A DNA stretch of 64,000 nucleotides from NCBI GenBank assembly GCA_037974965.1, contig JBBPFI010000011.1, positions 868,001-932,000 on the forward strand. The letters run 5' to 3'. The DNA comes from Dacryopinax spathularia. Its lineage: Eukaryota; Basidiomycota; Dacrymycetes; Dacrymycetales; Dacrymycetaceae. The position numbers and the translations under genes were made by a program. The notes under the pieces were generated by a model. The model was not told the origin of the DNA. It saw only the letters and a list, made by a program, of their open reading frames with translations, and made no database searches. Within the stretch, counting starts at the first letter, position 1. Each line of letters begins with the position of its first letter. Shown here in pieces: positions 63,609 to 64,000 of the stretch.

Positions 63609-64000
63609 CCTGGATGTTGCCGAACAAAAGACCTAGGCAAGGGGAAAGAGAAACAGCTGAGAGGGGGAGAAGGACGCGGCCGATGACTTGATCCGGGACG
63701 TTGCTGTGCATCGGAGGCAGAGCCCGGTTCTCGTAATCTCACGGCTTCTTTGATGGGAAGGTGACAATGCGAGTCGTCATGAGTGCCAGTCAAATATACT
63801 GTCCAATTTCTTCTGTATTCGGAAGTACATCCCGTTTAGGAAGGTTAGAGTCTCTGGATTTCAGAGTATGGTCCATATAGACTCTCGTTCTGTAAATATG
63901 ATGGCTCTCCGGCACTCCGCGAGTCCACTGACGATGCCGATCACCGACAGATAGTAATGCCAGCGAACTTAGCGTGACATGCAGTCATCTACACCGCATC
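63609..64000. other. Upstream region of the right-hand F-box gene
   Basis: 392 bp to the window edge; no feature recognised. Confidence 0.4.

Overview
The window looks like nuclear DNA of a basidiomycete fungus. The genes carry many short introns (about 47-160 nt) with GTACGT/GTGCGT-type donors and CTAAC/CTGAC-like branch sites. Single-copy housekeeping genes are recognisable: ribosomal protein eS26 (first exon is only the start codon), a HIRA/Hir1 histone chaperone and an outward-rectifier TOK potassium channel. The intron style, the disordered Ser/Pro-rich proteins and the chromodomain Ty3/gypsy element fit a Tremellomycetes-like lineage, but that placement is inference.

Region 1 (1-14.7 kb): a partial acidic protein at the left edge, a stretch with intron-like repeats (1.6-2.3 kb), then a minus-strand family of Ser/Pro-rich proteins ending in coiled coils (3.07-4.71, 6.58-7.24, 8.98-10.42, 12.0-13.3 kb). 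Three of the four have the same short palindromic element about 280-330 bp past their stop codons. Region 2 (15.2-24.4 kb): RPS26 (minus) divergent from a PARP-type zinc-finger protein (plus), a roughly 95-bp tandem repeat array, then three plus-strand genes with basic and/or coiled-coil C-termini, two of them bZIP-like. Region 3 (24.7-38 kb): a coiled-coil gene and a HIRA-like gene that share a paralogous terminal coiled coil across an identical exon junction, then the 11-exon TOK channel and a disordered hypothetical protein.

Region 4 (38.5-63.6 kb) is the most unusual part. F-box/LRR genes and their relics on the minus strand are interleaved with three plus-strand genes for secreted, repeat-containing peptide precursors (43.24-44.06, 57.23-57.87, 59.28-60.33 kb). 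All three have signal peptides, arginine-ended spacers and repeated cationic amphipathic modules. They share a promoter layout: TATAAG about 185-200 bp and a GGTGCTGGTCACC-like box about 113-124 bp before the ATG. The locus is a tandem segmental duplication. One copy received a 726-bp inverted-repeat element and a complete-looking 9.7-kb Ty3/gypsy chromovirus with apparently identical 328-bp LTRs. The other copy keeps the matching empty sites.

My leading candidate for an undescribed system is this F-box plus secreted-peptide locus. The precursors resemble kexin-processed repeat proteins and cationic membrane-active fungal peptides in architecture only. Their function is not shown by the sequence.
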